From contig NZ_BMRX01000005.1 of the NCBI RefSeq assembly GCF_014648855.1, positions 248,001 through 312,000 of the forward strand: a stretch of 64,000 nucleotides of DNA, written 5' to 3'. Positions within the stretch are counted from its first letter, which is position 1. Each line of letters begins with the position of its first letter. The notes under the pieces are model-generated. The model had not been told where the DNA came from, did no database searches, and saw only the letters and a program-made list of their open reading frames with translations. The DNA comes from Streptomyces parvulus (GTDB lineage Bacteria > Actinomycetota > Actinomycetes > Streptomycetales > Streptomycetaceae). Below, one piece after another: positions 41,980-49,592 of this stretch. The translations under genes were made by a program, and so were the position numbers.

Positions 41980-43191
41980 CTACAGCACGATACGGTTTTC
42001 TTGGAACCCCGGCACTGCCAGCTCGATCCCCAAGGATTCCGCCAGCGCTGCGCCCCACAGCGACAAACGGCGGTGTGTCGCAACCGGCGTCTTAGTCGTG
42101 GTCTGAATCGACTCAACGAATCGTGCATTGTTGTCGCACAGGCGCTGGAATGCCTCCTCTACCCGATCCCGCCGCTCCATCGCAGCGGAACACACCTGCC
42201 CATCATTGAAGTAGTACGTCATGATGTCGAATACTGCTCGATTGAAACGACCCTCATAGCCACCTTCGGACCACCGGAAAAAGGCATTGTCGCCAAAGAT
42301 CTCAAACGTGGTCTCGATACCCCTGTTGCAATCCTCTCCAGCCTTACGAATCGCAGATTCCTCTTCACCCCACCGCTCATTCAGGTCATTCACGGTATCA
42401 TCGAGGAATCTCTTGAGGTTTCCTGTGTAACCTACCAGGTTATATTGGAAGGCAAAGTAGCGTAGGAGGACCTCAACGTCGCGCATACGGAAGTCTGGCT
42501 TCTTGATCCGTAGAGCCTTCCGGAGCCACTCGCTATCAGATGCGGCATCATCCAGATAATCCGTAAAGTCGCCCGGATGCAGCGCCTGCCGCAATTCTTG
42601 CGGCGAAAGCTTAACGCTTCCTGTATTGAGTCGCAAGAATACTAGATTCAGGAAGTCCTCATTGGGCCATCGGCGAACAACTACAGTCCTGATTGTCTCA
42701 TTCAGAAAAGCATTTAGATCATCAAGGTGATCGTCCTCTTTCTCCATTTTCTTGAGCGTGACCAGTTTCAGGTCGGGACGCACCTCCATTCCCGTTAGAC
42801 CGAACCCCCTGAACCCATCCTCTTCTTCTGCCGCCGCGAAGCTAGATCCGGCAGCAAATTGCCGCAATGCCAAGAGGCGCTGCTTCCCATCCAGAACGAT
42901 AAATTTTCCGCGCCGCTTCTTATCCTCAGCCAAGACAATCTGAGGAATAGGGAGCCCCAGGATGAGAGATTCGATGAATTTACTCTTCCGCGGCCTGTTC
43001 CATGCGTCTCGACGTTGAAAACGAGGATTGAGCTGAATATTGCCTCGCCGCAACTGACTCAGGATCGTCTCCGTAGTCCAGTCCGTGTCGGTGACAACAG
43101 CTCGAGTGACGTCATCAGACGTAACGCTCTCCGACGCATCACTCTCCTCTCCATCGAGGTCGTCCCAATCCGACTCCTCGTACTCGGACAC
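41980..43191 (-). CDS. DUF262 (GmrS/ParB-Srx-like) defence protein
   Basis: A 403-residue protein. After an acidic N-terminus (about residues 1-28) comes the DUF262 domain with QLNPRFQRRDAWNRPRKSKFIESLILGLPIPQIVLAE (55-89 region) and KFIVLDGKQRLLALRQF (96-112), whose DGxQR motif is the nucleotide-binding hallmark of the ParB/Srx-like fold. In GmrSD enzymes this domain is fused to or paired with a DUF1524 HNH nuclease; no HNH motif is seen here and the partner is a HEPN RNase. I start at the GTG at 43191, five bases after GGAGAG; the ATG at 43272 has no ribosome site. Probable role: sensor or NTPase switch of a two-gene anti-phage system. Confidence 0.85.
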   Translation of the reverse strand: MSEYEESDWDDLDGEESDASESVTSDDVTRAVVTDTDWTTETILSQLRRGNIQLNPRFQRRDAWNRPRKSKFIESLILGLPIPQIVLAEDKKRRGKFIVLDGKQRLLALRQFAAGSSFAAAEEEDGFRGFGLTGMEVRPDLKLVTLKKMEKEDDHLDDLNAFLNETIRTVVVRRWPNEDFLNLVFLRLNTGSVKLSPQELRQALHPGDFTDYLDDAASDSEWLRKALRIKKPDFRMRDVEVLLRYFAFQYNLVGYTGNLKRFLDDTVNDLNERWGEEESAIRKAGEDCNRGIETTFEIFGDNAFFRWSEGGYEGRFNRAVFDIMTYYFNDGQVCSAAMERRDRVEEAFQRLCDNNARFVESIQTTTKTPVATHRRLSLWGAALAESLGIELAVPGFQENRIVL

Positions 43192-43373
43192 GTTCTCTCC
43201 CTGGCAGTGGGCATCAGTTACGGAGACAGCAGCTTCCCACAGGTTGAAGTCGCACGACGAGAGTTGCTTCATCTGGTCAGGAGGACAAGGCCGGTGCTCG
43301 TCCGAAGACCGCGTGATGCTGCTCGGGCACCAGCAACGAAGCCAGACTCCGGAGGGCCAGCTACGCTGCCCCC

Positions 43374-44036
43374 ATGATTCGCGCAGTGGTCTTCGACGTC
43401 GGTGAGTGCCTGGTCGACGAGACCCGGGAGTACGGCACTTGGGCCGATTGGCTGGGTGTGCCCAGGCACACCTTCCATGCCATGTTCGGTGCGGTCATCG
43501 CGCAAGGGCGGGACTACCGCGAGACGTTCCAGGAGTTCCGGCCCGGGTTCGACCTGTACGCCGAGCGCGAGATGCGAGCCGAGGCCGGACAACCGGAGTC
43601 GTTCGGGGAGGCTGACCTGTATCCGGACGTTCGCCCCGCTCTCCGGCAGCTGCGCGACATGGGCCTCATGCTCGGCATCGCCGGGAACCAGACCGTTCGC
43701 GCCGGCCGAATCCTCCGCGGACTCTTCTCCCGCGACGTAGACCTCATCGGTACGTCCGACGACTGGGGAGCGAGTAAGCCTGACCCTGAGTTCTTCAAAC
43801 GGGTCGCCGAAGCCGTGTCATTCGACGCAAACGAGATCCTCTACGTAGGTGACCGCTGCGACAACGACATCCGCCCAGCGCGCGAAGCGGGCATGCGCAC
43901 CGCACTCGTACGTCGCGGACCCTGGGCCTTCGTTCAGTGGGAGAGCGCCGACGCTCGCGAGCTGCCAACGTTTCGCATCGAGCGTCTCACCGAACTCAGT
44001 CAAGCGATCACGCAGTTCAACGACCCAGGACGCTGA
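43374..44036 (+). CDS. HAD superfamily phosphatase (HAD-IA)
   Basis: A 220-residue HAD hydrolase: VVFDVGECLVDETREYG (nucleophile Asp, with Gly-Glu where many have Asp), GIAGNQT, GASKPDPEFF (Lys) and LYVGDRCDNDI (acids). It is divergent from DUF262 and ends 20 bp inside the convergent XRE-TPR gene. The second catalytic Asp of the DxD motif is Gly (D-V-G), so classical phosphatase activity may be weak. Substrate unknown. Confidence 0.82.
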   Translation: MIRAVVFDVGECLVDETREYGTWADWLGVPRHTFHAMFGAVIAQGRDYRETFQEFRPGFDLYAEREMRAEAGQPESFGEADLYPDVRPALRQLRDMGLMLGIAGNQTVRAGRILRGLFSRDVDLIGTSDDWGASKPDPEFFKRVAEAVSFDANEILYVGDRCDNDIRPAREAGMRTALVRRGPWAFVQWESADARELPTFRIERLTELSQAITQFNDPGR

Positions 44037-45291
44037 TCGTCGTGGTCCAGTCGTAAAGTCGGTCGTCCAAGTCACGTACGCATGACATGTGTTGGTGAGG
44101 CGTGAGTGCGCGACGAACGTCGCGGACCCGATCCATGCCGGTGGCGTACCACGTGAGTGCCAGCTGGTCGAGCGCATCACCCACGTACACACACGCCTCC
44201 TCGACGTTGCCACACGACGCCTCGACCGCGGCTAGATCCCCGTACACGACCGTCCGCTGCTTCTCCTCCCCAGGCGCCATGGAGTCAAGGGCCTCCAGCA
44301 GCGCCTCACGTGCCTGCGGAAGGTGACCCGCGAGGAGTTGTGTATTGCCTTTGAACGCCGAGAGCCTGGCCGGGGAGAACCAGTCCATCCACTCGGGCGA
44401 CGGGTACTCATTGCCCTCGCTGAGTACGCCCTCGGCGTGAACGATCAGGTTCAAGGCCCTGCGGGTGTCGCCGCAGCGTGTCTCGCACTCGGCCTCTACA
44501 GCGTCCAGCCACGAGAGGAACTCCGCCGACGCGGAGGCACGGCGCGCGTACGTGCGTGCTGCGATCATGCGCTCGTGGGCGACCTCACGGTCCCCAGCCC
44601 AGCCGGGGATGAAGGCCATGTGCGCGATGATCGCCGAACCGAGCAGTGGGTCGTCGGCCTCGCCTGCCGCTTGGAGGGCAAGGAGAAGCGTCTCGTGGGC
44701 GAGGCTCGGCTCGCGTAGGTCGAAGAACTCGATCCGCCCAGCCAAGAGGTAGGTCTCCGCCAACGCCGCGGCGATCACGCCACGTGTGGGCTCCGCTGCC
44801 TCCGGGAGCAGGGCACACCCCAGCGTGGCGTGGGCCACGACCGCGGGGTGGAGTTTTGTCGGCGCGACCGACCAGTAGAGGCGCCGATGCGCATGGGTGA
44901 CCGAGCGGAAGTCCTGCCCCGCCGTGGCCGGTTGGGTAGCCATGGAAGGCTGGGCCGATGTCGTGGGCAGGCCCAGCATTTTGGTCGGCCCCGTGACCGA
45001 TGCGGGCCGCGCGAGATCGTGCTTCGCTCCGCCGGTCCCCCACGGTGGCGTGAACCCGAGCGTCTCCAGGCTCTGGCCCAACAGATGCACGAGCACCCGT
45101 TGGCAATCCGGCTGGGGCCACGGAGGATTATCGGACTCCCAACGGCGGACCTGCCGCGCTCCGACGGACAGCCCGCGGATGCCCATACGCCCGGCTTGTT
45201 CCGTAAGGGCGTCAGCCAAGTCCTGTTGTGAGTTGAACCCGGCCGCCACGCGCGCGGCCTTGAGTCGGACGTTGCCCGTCGGCCTGGACAC
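44017..45291 (-). CDS. XRE family regulator with TPR-like C-terminal domain
   Basis: A 424-residue protein. The helix-turn-helix is at about residues 5-60 (RLKAARVAAGFNSQQDLADALTEQ...SVGARQVRRWESDNPPWP). After a linker, about 280 residues of helical TPR-type repeats follow (AAALAETYLLAGRIEFFDLREP, ARTYARRASASAEFLSWLDAVEAECE). This is the layout of regulators that sense peptides or partner proteins. The GTG at 45291 follows GGAGGT; earlier in-frame codons lack a site. It is divergent from a gene pair for a hypothetical protein and a PIMT-like methyltransferase, and three 11-nt repeats lie between. Confidence 0.85.
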   Translation of the reverse strand: MSRPTGNVRLKAARVAAGFNSQQDLADALTEQAGRMGIRGLSVGARQVRRWESDNPPWPQPDCQRVLVHLLGQSLETLGFTPPWGTGGAKHDLARPASVTGPTKMLGLPTTSAQPSMATQPATAGQDFRSVTHAHRRLYWSVAPTKLHPAVVAHATLGCALLPEAAEPTRGVIAAALAETYLLAGRIEFFDLREPSLAHETLLLALQAAGEADDPLLGSAIIAHMAFIPGWAGDREVAHERMIAARTYARRASASAEFLSWLDAVEAECETRCGDTRRALNLIVHAEGVLSEGNEYPSPEWMDWFSPARLSAFKGNTQLLAGHLPQAREALLEALDSMAPGEEKQRTVVYGDLAAVEASCGNVEEACVYVGDALDQLALTWYATGMDRVRDVRRALTPHQHMSCVRDLDDRLYDWTTTISVLGR

Positions 45292-45386
45292 CGGCACCTC
45301 CACAGAAGACGACTCGGTCGAGCATCCCACACAAAGTCCTTCCTTGGCCTTTCCTTCACCCCAAGGGGAGCTTCAACGTCCCCCTA

Positions 45387-45419
45387 GAGCCCTACTGAAG
45401 CCCTCCAGAAGCCCTATCT
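45387..45419. repeat. three 11-nt direct repeats in a divergent promoter
   Basis: AGCCCT recurs at 45388, 45399 and 45410, embedded in GAGCCCTACT, GAAGCCCTCCA and GAAGCCCTATC, exactly 11 bp apart. Likely operators of the XRE-TPR regulator. Confidence 0.65.
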
Positions 45420-45422
45420 ACC

Positions 45423-45446
45423 GTCAGCCTCTTCGTGGAGGCTGAC
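45423..45446 (+). promoter_or_regulatory. 9-bp hairpin before the hypothetical/methyltransferase operon
   Basis: GTCAGCCTC (45423-45431) and its exact complement (45438-45446) with a 6-nt loop, 37 bp before the GTG. It follows the 11-nt repeats directly. It may be an operator dyad or a leader RNA hairpin. Confidence 0.55.
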
Positions 45447-45483
45447 TGCCGTAATCGATCGCGTTTGCAAGCAGGAGGAGTCA

Positions 45484-46047
45484 GTGTTCACCCAGGAGGC
45501 TCTGGACAGAGTGATTTCCGAGTGGCTCGCTCACAGCGACCCAAGCCCGGAGCGGATCCGGCGAGAGTGGGCGACCCAGGGCGTCGCGCTGTTACCCCTC
45601 GGTCAGCGGTTCGCGGCTGTGCGCATGCCCGCCCCCATCGTTCACGCGGCTGTTCAGTCACAGGACAGGGATCGGGTCGCGGTGGCGCTCGGTGAGTCGC
45701 TTGGCGGTTCGATCATTCATGACCGGCTCGTGTCGGGCGGCATGTACTACGCCTTGGTTCAAGGACACGCGGCTCTCGCCTGGGCATACCAGAGCGTCGC
45801 GACATGCCTCGGCCAGGGCACCTACCTGGGGGTCCCCCGAATCGACCGTCAGGAGCCGCCGGGCACCTACTGGGTCGTGCCGCCACGGTACGAGGGCGAC
45901 CTGTGCGCGCCACGGGCGATCACCGCGTTGCTGCGGGACGGGCGGACACGATTGGCTCGGCAAGACGAAGGCGGATGTGCCGACGTCTCGGCAATTCCCG
46001 AGTCCCCTTCCGGCACCCCGAGCGCGGAAGGAACCGGCCTTTCATGA
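45484..46047 (+). CDS. hypothetical protein coupled to a PIMT-like methyltransferase
   Basis: A 187-residue soluble protein not assigned to a named family. It has an SEWLAHSDPSPERIRREWATQGVALLPLG start, two alpha/beta segments (FAAVRMPAPIVHAAVQS, GGSIIHDRLVSGGMYYALVQ) and an end rich in Ser/Glu/Gly. The middle WVVPPRYEGDLCAP resembles small proteins seen beside XRE-TPR regulators in other actinobacteria. GTG start after GGAGGAG. Its stop overlaps the methyltransferase ATG (ATGA), so the two are coupled. Confidence 0.75.
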   Translation: MFTQEALDRVISEWLAHSDPSPERIRREWATQGVALLPLGQRFAAVRMPAPIVHAAVQSQDRDRVAVALGESLGGSIIHDRLVSGGMYYALVQGHAALAWAYQSVATCLGQGTYLGVPRIDRQEPPGTYWVVPPRYEGDLCAPRAITALLRDGRTRLARQDEGGCADVSAIPESPSGTPSAEGTGLS

Positions 46048-47246
46048 CTCTGCCCGCTGACCCCGACCAGGACGCCGTGGCGTTGCGCTCGGCCATGGTG
46101 AAGGGCTTGGCAGAAGCCGAATGCTGCGCAAACCCGGCTTGGCTCACGGCTGCGGGCGTAGTGCCACGACATGCCTTCGTGCCCGGCTTCTACCTTCCGA
46201 CCGTCGTACCCGAGGCGCAGGACCTCACGGTGTGGCAGCCGGTGACGCCTGGACTGGACTACGGCCGTTGGCTGGCGTCCACATACTCAGACGCCACTCT
46301 GATCACCCAGCTCTGCGGGGAGGAGACCGACTGGACGAGTCCTAAGGCCCGGCGCGGTGGTGTGCCTACTTCGAGGTTCACGCTGCCCTCGCTCATCATG
46401 CGTACGTGGTCCGACGCTGAGATTCATGAGGGGCACACCGTCCTGGAGATCGGAACGGGTACCGGGTACTCGACCGCGCTTGCGTGCGAGCTGCTGGGCT
46501 CGTCCCACGTGACCACGATCGAGATCGATTCCGCCAGGCTGGAACGAGCAGCTAGGGCTCTCAGGGCGTGCGGCTACGCCCCGACCATCGCGCAGGCGGA
46601 CGGGCTCTACGGGTATTGGCCCGAGGCCTGGTTCGACCGAGTCGTGTCCGCCTGTTCCTTCCGCGTCGTGCCCCACGTGCTGATCCGGCAGGTGCGGCCA
46701 GCGGGGAAGTTGCTCGTACCTCTGTCTGGATGGCTTCACGGCGGCGCGCGCGTACTGCTCACGGTCGCCGAGGACGGTACCGCCGAGGGGCCGTTACTTC
46801 CCGGCGGCATATCGTGCATGCCTTCTCGCACGGAGTCGGCAGCGGCCCTCGGCAACTTGGCAGACTGGACCGCGGGCTTGGCTGACGCGTCCCGGCCCGC
46901 GCGGCACACCCACCACAGGCTGACCGACCCCACCGACGAGGCCTCTCACTTGAGGTTCCTCGCACAGTGTGTCGTCCCGGAAGCCCAGATGGCCTTCATC
47001 GACGGCCTCCCGCACCTGGTCGACGTCGTGTCCGGCTCCGTCGCCTCGCTTACCCCGGAGGGCGACAGCTGGAAGGTTCGGGAGGGTGGACCGCTGGCCC
47101 TGTGGACAAGAATCGAGCAGCTCATTGAGAGCTTCGATGCCGCAGGCCGGCCCGGCCCGGAGACGTTCACGCTACGCGTGGAGGGCACCGCCCAAAGCCT
47201 GCTGCACCCCCAGATGCCGGAGTTGCGGCTGCCCGTGCCGTACTGA
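46044..47246 (+). CDS. protein-L-isoaspartate O-methyltransferase-like enzyme (peptide-maturation type)
   Basis: A 400-residue SAM-dependent methyltransferase. Motif I is VLEIGTGTGYSTALACELL, followed by VTTIEIDSARLERAARAL (post I) and AWFDRVVSACSFRVVPHVLIRQVRPAGKLLVPL (II/III). It resembles PIMT but has an added N-terminal and a long C-terminal part, as in methyltransferases that accompany ATP-grasp or lanthipeptide maturation systems. No precursor peptide, ATP-grasp or lanthionine gene is visible beside it, so it may be an orphan or act on proteins. Its start overlaps the preceding gene by ATGA. Confidence 0.82.
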   Translation: MTLPADPDQDAVALRSAMVKGLAEAECCANPAWLTAAGVVPRHAFVPGFYLPTVVPEAQDLTVWQPVTPGLDYGRWLASTYSDATLITQLCGEETDWTSPKARRGGVPTSRFTLPSLIMRTWSDAEIHEGHTVLEIGTGTGYSTALACELLGSSHVTTIEIDSARLERAARALRACGYAPTIAQADGLYGYWPEAWFDRVVSACSFRVVPHVLIRQVRPAGKLLVPLSGWLHGGARVLLTVAEDGTAEGPLLPGGISCMPSRTESAAALGNLADWTAGLADASRPARHTHHRLTDPTDEASHLRFLAQCVVPEAQMAFIDGLPHLVDVVSGSVASLTPEGDSWKVREGGPLALWTRIEQLIESFDAAGRPGPETFTLRVEGTAQSLLHPQMPELRLPVPY

Positions 47247-47423
47247 CTGGCCGAAGAGGCTCCCCCATGTGGCAGCCCGCAGGCGGGCCGACCGTGCCTC
47301 CCGCTCATTCCGCACCACAACCCGCCCCCCACCATCCCCGAAGATTTCCCCCGCCGCTCCCTTGCCGTTCGCCGGGCCTGGCTACCTTCGCCTCGCCCCG
47401 TCCGGTACAGGAGAGGTACACCC

Positions 47424-49013
47424 ATGAGCAGCCCCGTCCGTCGGAGCGAGTCCCGGCAGTCCGTGGCCACCGTCGCGGCGGGTCGGCGGCGGGAGGGGAG
47501 TCGGGGCAGGGGGGCGTCCGCCAGCTCGGTGGAGGCGTCCTTCCTCGAGATGCAGTCACGGGCCGGCAATCGGGCGACGACCGCCGCGGTGCAGCGGGCC
47601 CGGGGGGCCGACAAGGGCAAGGGGAAGGCGGCCGAGGGGGCCGAGGGCGGGGGTGACGGGGGGAAGAAGCGGAAGAACTACCGGGACCGGATCGCCTCGC
47701 TGCTGGACCGGTTCAAGAAGAACCTCGAACCCATCGACACCTGGATCAAGGGCGTCCAGACGCCCACCAACGCCGGCTTCACCCAGCAGGCCGCCGTCGC
47801 CGCCAACGAGGGGCTCAAGCACTCCGCCGCCGCCTCCGGGACCTCCGCCGCGTCGGGGAACCTGCTCACCGAGGCCGCCGGGACCGTGGTCAGCGGGATG
47901 GACGCCTTCAAGAGCATGAAGGACGCCAAGAAGAGCGGGAACGGGGCCGAGCACCACACCGCGAACAAGAGGGCCAAGACCAAGGGGACCGACGCGGTCG
48001 TCGGCGCCGCCGGTTCGGGGGCCTACAGCGCGGCCATCGCCAAGGAGGTCACGAAGATCCAGAAGGCGGCGGACGCCGCGGTGGCGTCCGAGGCGAGCGG
48101 CGTGGCCAGTGCGGCCGTCGCGGGGATGAAGAGCGTCCGGTCGGTGTTCCGGGTCGGCGGGGCGGCCCGCAAGTACAAGAGGGTGAAGGAGCTGGGCGAC
48201 CCGCAGCTCGTGCACGCCGCCTCGCTGGCCCGGCTCAACGAGTCGCGGGAGCACGCCGACTGGGCCGCGGCGGAGGCCTACGTCGCGCTGGACGCGTACT
48301 GGAAGCAGGAGGGCGAAGGACGGCTGGAGCTGATCGGCGAGGCCGTCGACGCCGCCTGGGAGGCGATGGGCGAGGCCCGGGACGCCGCCGAGACCCTCCA
48401 GCGCGCCGAGAAGGACGTCGAGAAGCTGAGCACGGTCCAGGGGTACGCGAAGAAGAAGCAGCTCACCAAGATCGGCAAGGAGACCGTCGGCGGCGCTCTG
48501 GGCGAGTCGACCAAGGCCGCCGCCGGTGTCGTCACGGCGGTCGCGGCGGGGACCGCGGGGCTCGCGACCAACCCGGTCGGCTGGGGCCTGGCCGGCGCCG
48601 GTGCCGGGCTCGTGCTCGGCGTCACCCTCTACAAGGCGCTCCGCGCGGCCACCAAGCGGTACGAGGAGGTCCGCCACCCGGAGGTCTGGGCGAAGGAGGG
48701 CGAGTCCCCCGCGGAGGCGGCGTCCCGGAAGGAGTCGCTCCAGCACGCCCTGAAGTTCTGGAAAAAGGTCTCCAAGGGCGAGCGCGCGGCCATGGCGCGT
48801 GAGATCTACGCCCTGGCCGCGGGTCCCGACATCGCCGGCAGCGGCGGTACGACGGAGGAGATGAGGCAGTCCGGCATGTCCCTGCTCATCGCGCTCAAGT
48901 CGGGCCCGGCCGACCACAGGCTCGACCAGGAGGCATGGGTGGCGAGCCTCAACGACCCGTCGAAGACGGACGGTTGGATCAAGGAGATCGCGGAGCAGCT
49001 GGCCTCCGGGTGA
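47424..49013 (+). CDS. large helical protein with N-terminal AGN-type motif
   Basis: A 529-residue protein, rich in Ala, Lys, Glu and Gly. The N-terminal 40 residues are basic and disordered. Then comes SFLEMQSRAGNRATTAAVQRAR, the short LQRxAGNxAV-type motif found at the N-terminus of cargo or effector proteins of extracellular contractile injection systems. A long Ala-rich helical section with a Gly/Ala hydrophobic hairpin (GVVTAVAAGTAGLATNPVGWGLAGAGAGLVLGVTL) follows. The end is helical and charged. No sheath, tube or baseplate gene is in the window. Function unknown; a secreted or injected protein is possible. Confidence 0.75.
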   Translation: MSSPVRRSESRQSVATVAAGRRREGSRGRGASASSVEASFLEMQSRAGNRATTAAVQRARGADKGKGKAAEGAEGGGDGGKKRKNYRDRIASLLDRFKKNLEPIDTWIKGVQTPTNAGFTQQAAVAANEGLKHSAAASGTSAASGNLLTEAAGTVVSGMDAFKSMKDAKKSGNGAEHHTANKRAKTKGTDAVVGAAGSGAYSAAIAKEVTKIQKAADAAVASEASGVASAAVAGMKSVRSVFRVGGAARKYKRVKELGDPQLVHAASLARLNESREHADWAAAEAYVALDAYWKQEGEGRLELIGEAVDAAWEAMGEARDAAETLQRAEKDVEKLSTVQGYAKKKQLTKIGKETVGGALGESTKAAAGVVTAVAAGTAGLATNPVGWGLAGAGAGLVLGVTLYKALRAATKRYEEVRHPEVWAKEGESPAEAASRKESLQHALKFWKKVSKGERAAMAREIYALAAGPDIAGSGGTTEEMRQSGMSLLIALKSGPADHRLDQEAWVASLNDPSKTDGWIKEIAEQLASG

Positions 49014-49592
49014 CCTCGGTGCGCTGCCCGGCGGGCGGATCGGTCTCTCGCCGGTCCGTCCCCCGGCGGCGGCATGCACGCCTGGCAAATACCAGCGGGG
49101 CATCTCCCGGGGCCAATCCCTTTTCGGCCAAAGGGGGTCGGCCGCCATCCGCGCATTTTTCGCCCCAATTCCCCGACGTCCTCCTCTCCTGGTCACGACG
49201 TCGCCACGAGGCGTGAGCACAGGGGGTAGGGTCCCTTGCCGTACGCCGAACGACGTTTGAGGGAACGGGAGTTCGGGGCCGCGGGGAGATCCTCCGCGCG
49301 CTCCCGGGGCGCTTCGCGGTCCACGGCGTCGTCGCCCCCCGCTCGTACAGCCTCGTGTGTTGCTTGGAGTTCCATGTCGTGCGCACCCACCGTCGTCCGC
49401 CTCGCCGGCTCCTCGGCGCGCGGCGGCCCCGGGAGACACCACCGGTTCCCTCCGGCCCGCTGACGTCCCCGGCCGTGCCACGCACCGTGCCACGCGCCCG
49501 CCGGTGCGTCCCCTCGTGCCCAGCGCCCCGGCGCCGGTGTTCCGCGGTCTCGGCCCCTCCCCCACCGACGGCTTCCGATCCGTGAGGACCTG
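49014..49592. other. gene-free region upstream of the conservon
   Basis: The 579-bp gap holds only short frames that are shadows of one another. A short hairpin of AAAGGG type near 49108-49130 could end the preceding gene. The rest is GC-rich with Arg/Pro-coding character and no ribosome site. The conservon promoter must lie here but no clear -35/-10 pair was seen. Confidence 0.5.

Noticed and set aside
43192..43272. DUF262 start at the ATG at 43272
   Set aside because: It lacks a ribosome site, while the GTG at 43191 has GGAGAG five bases upstream.
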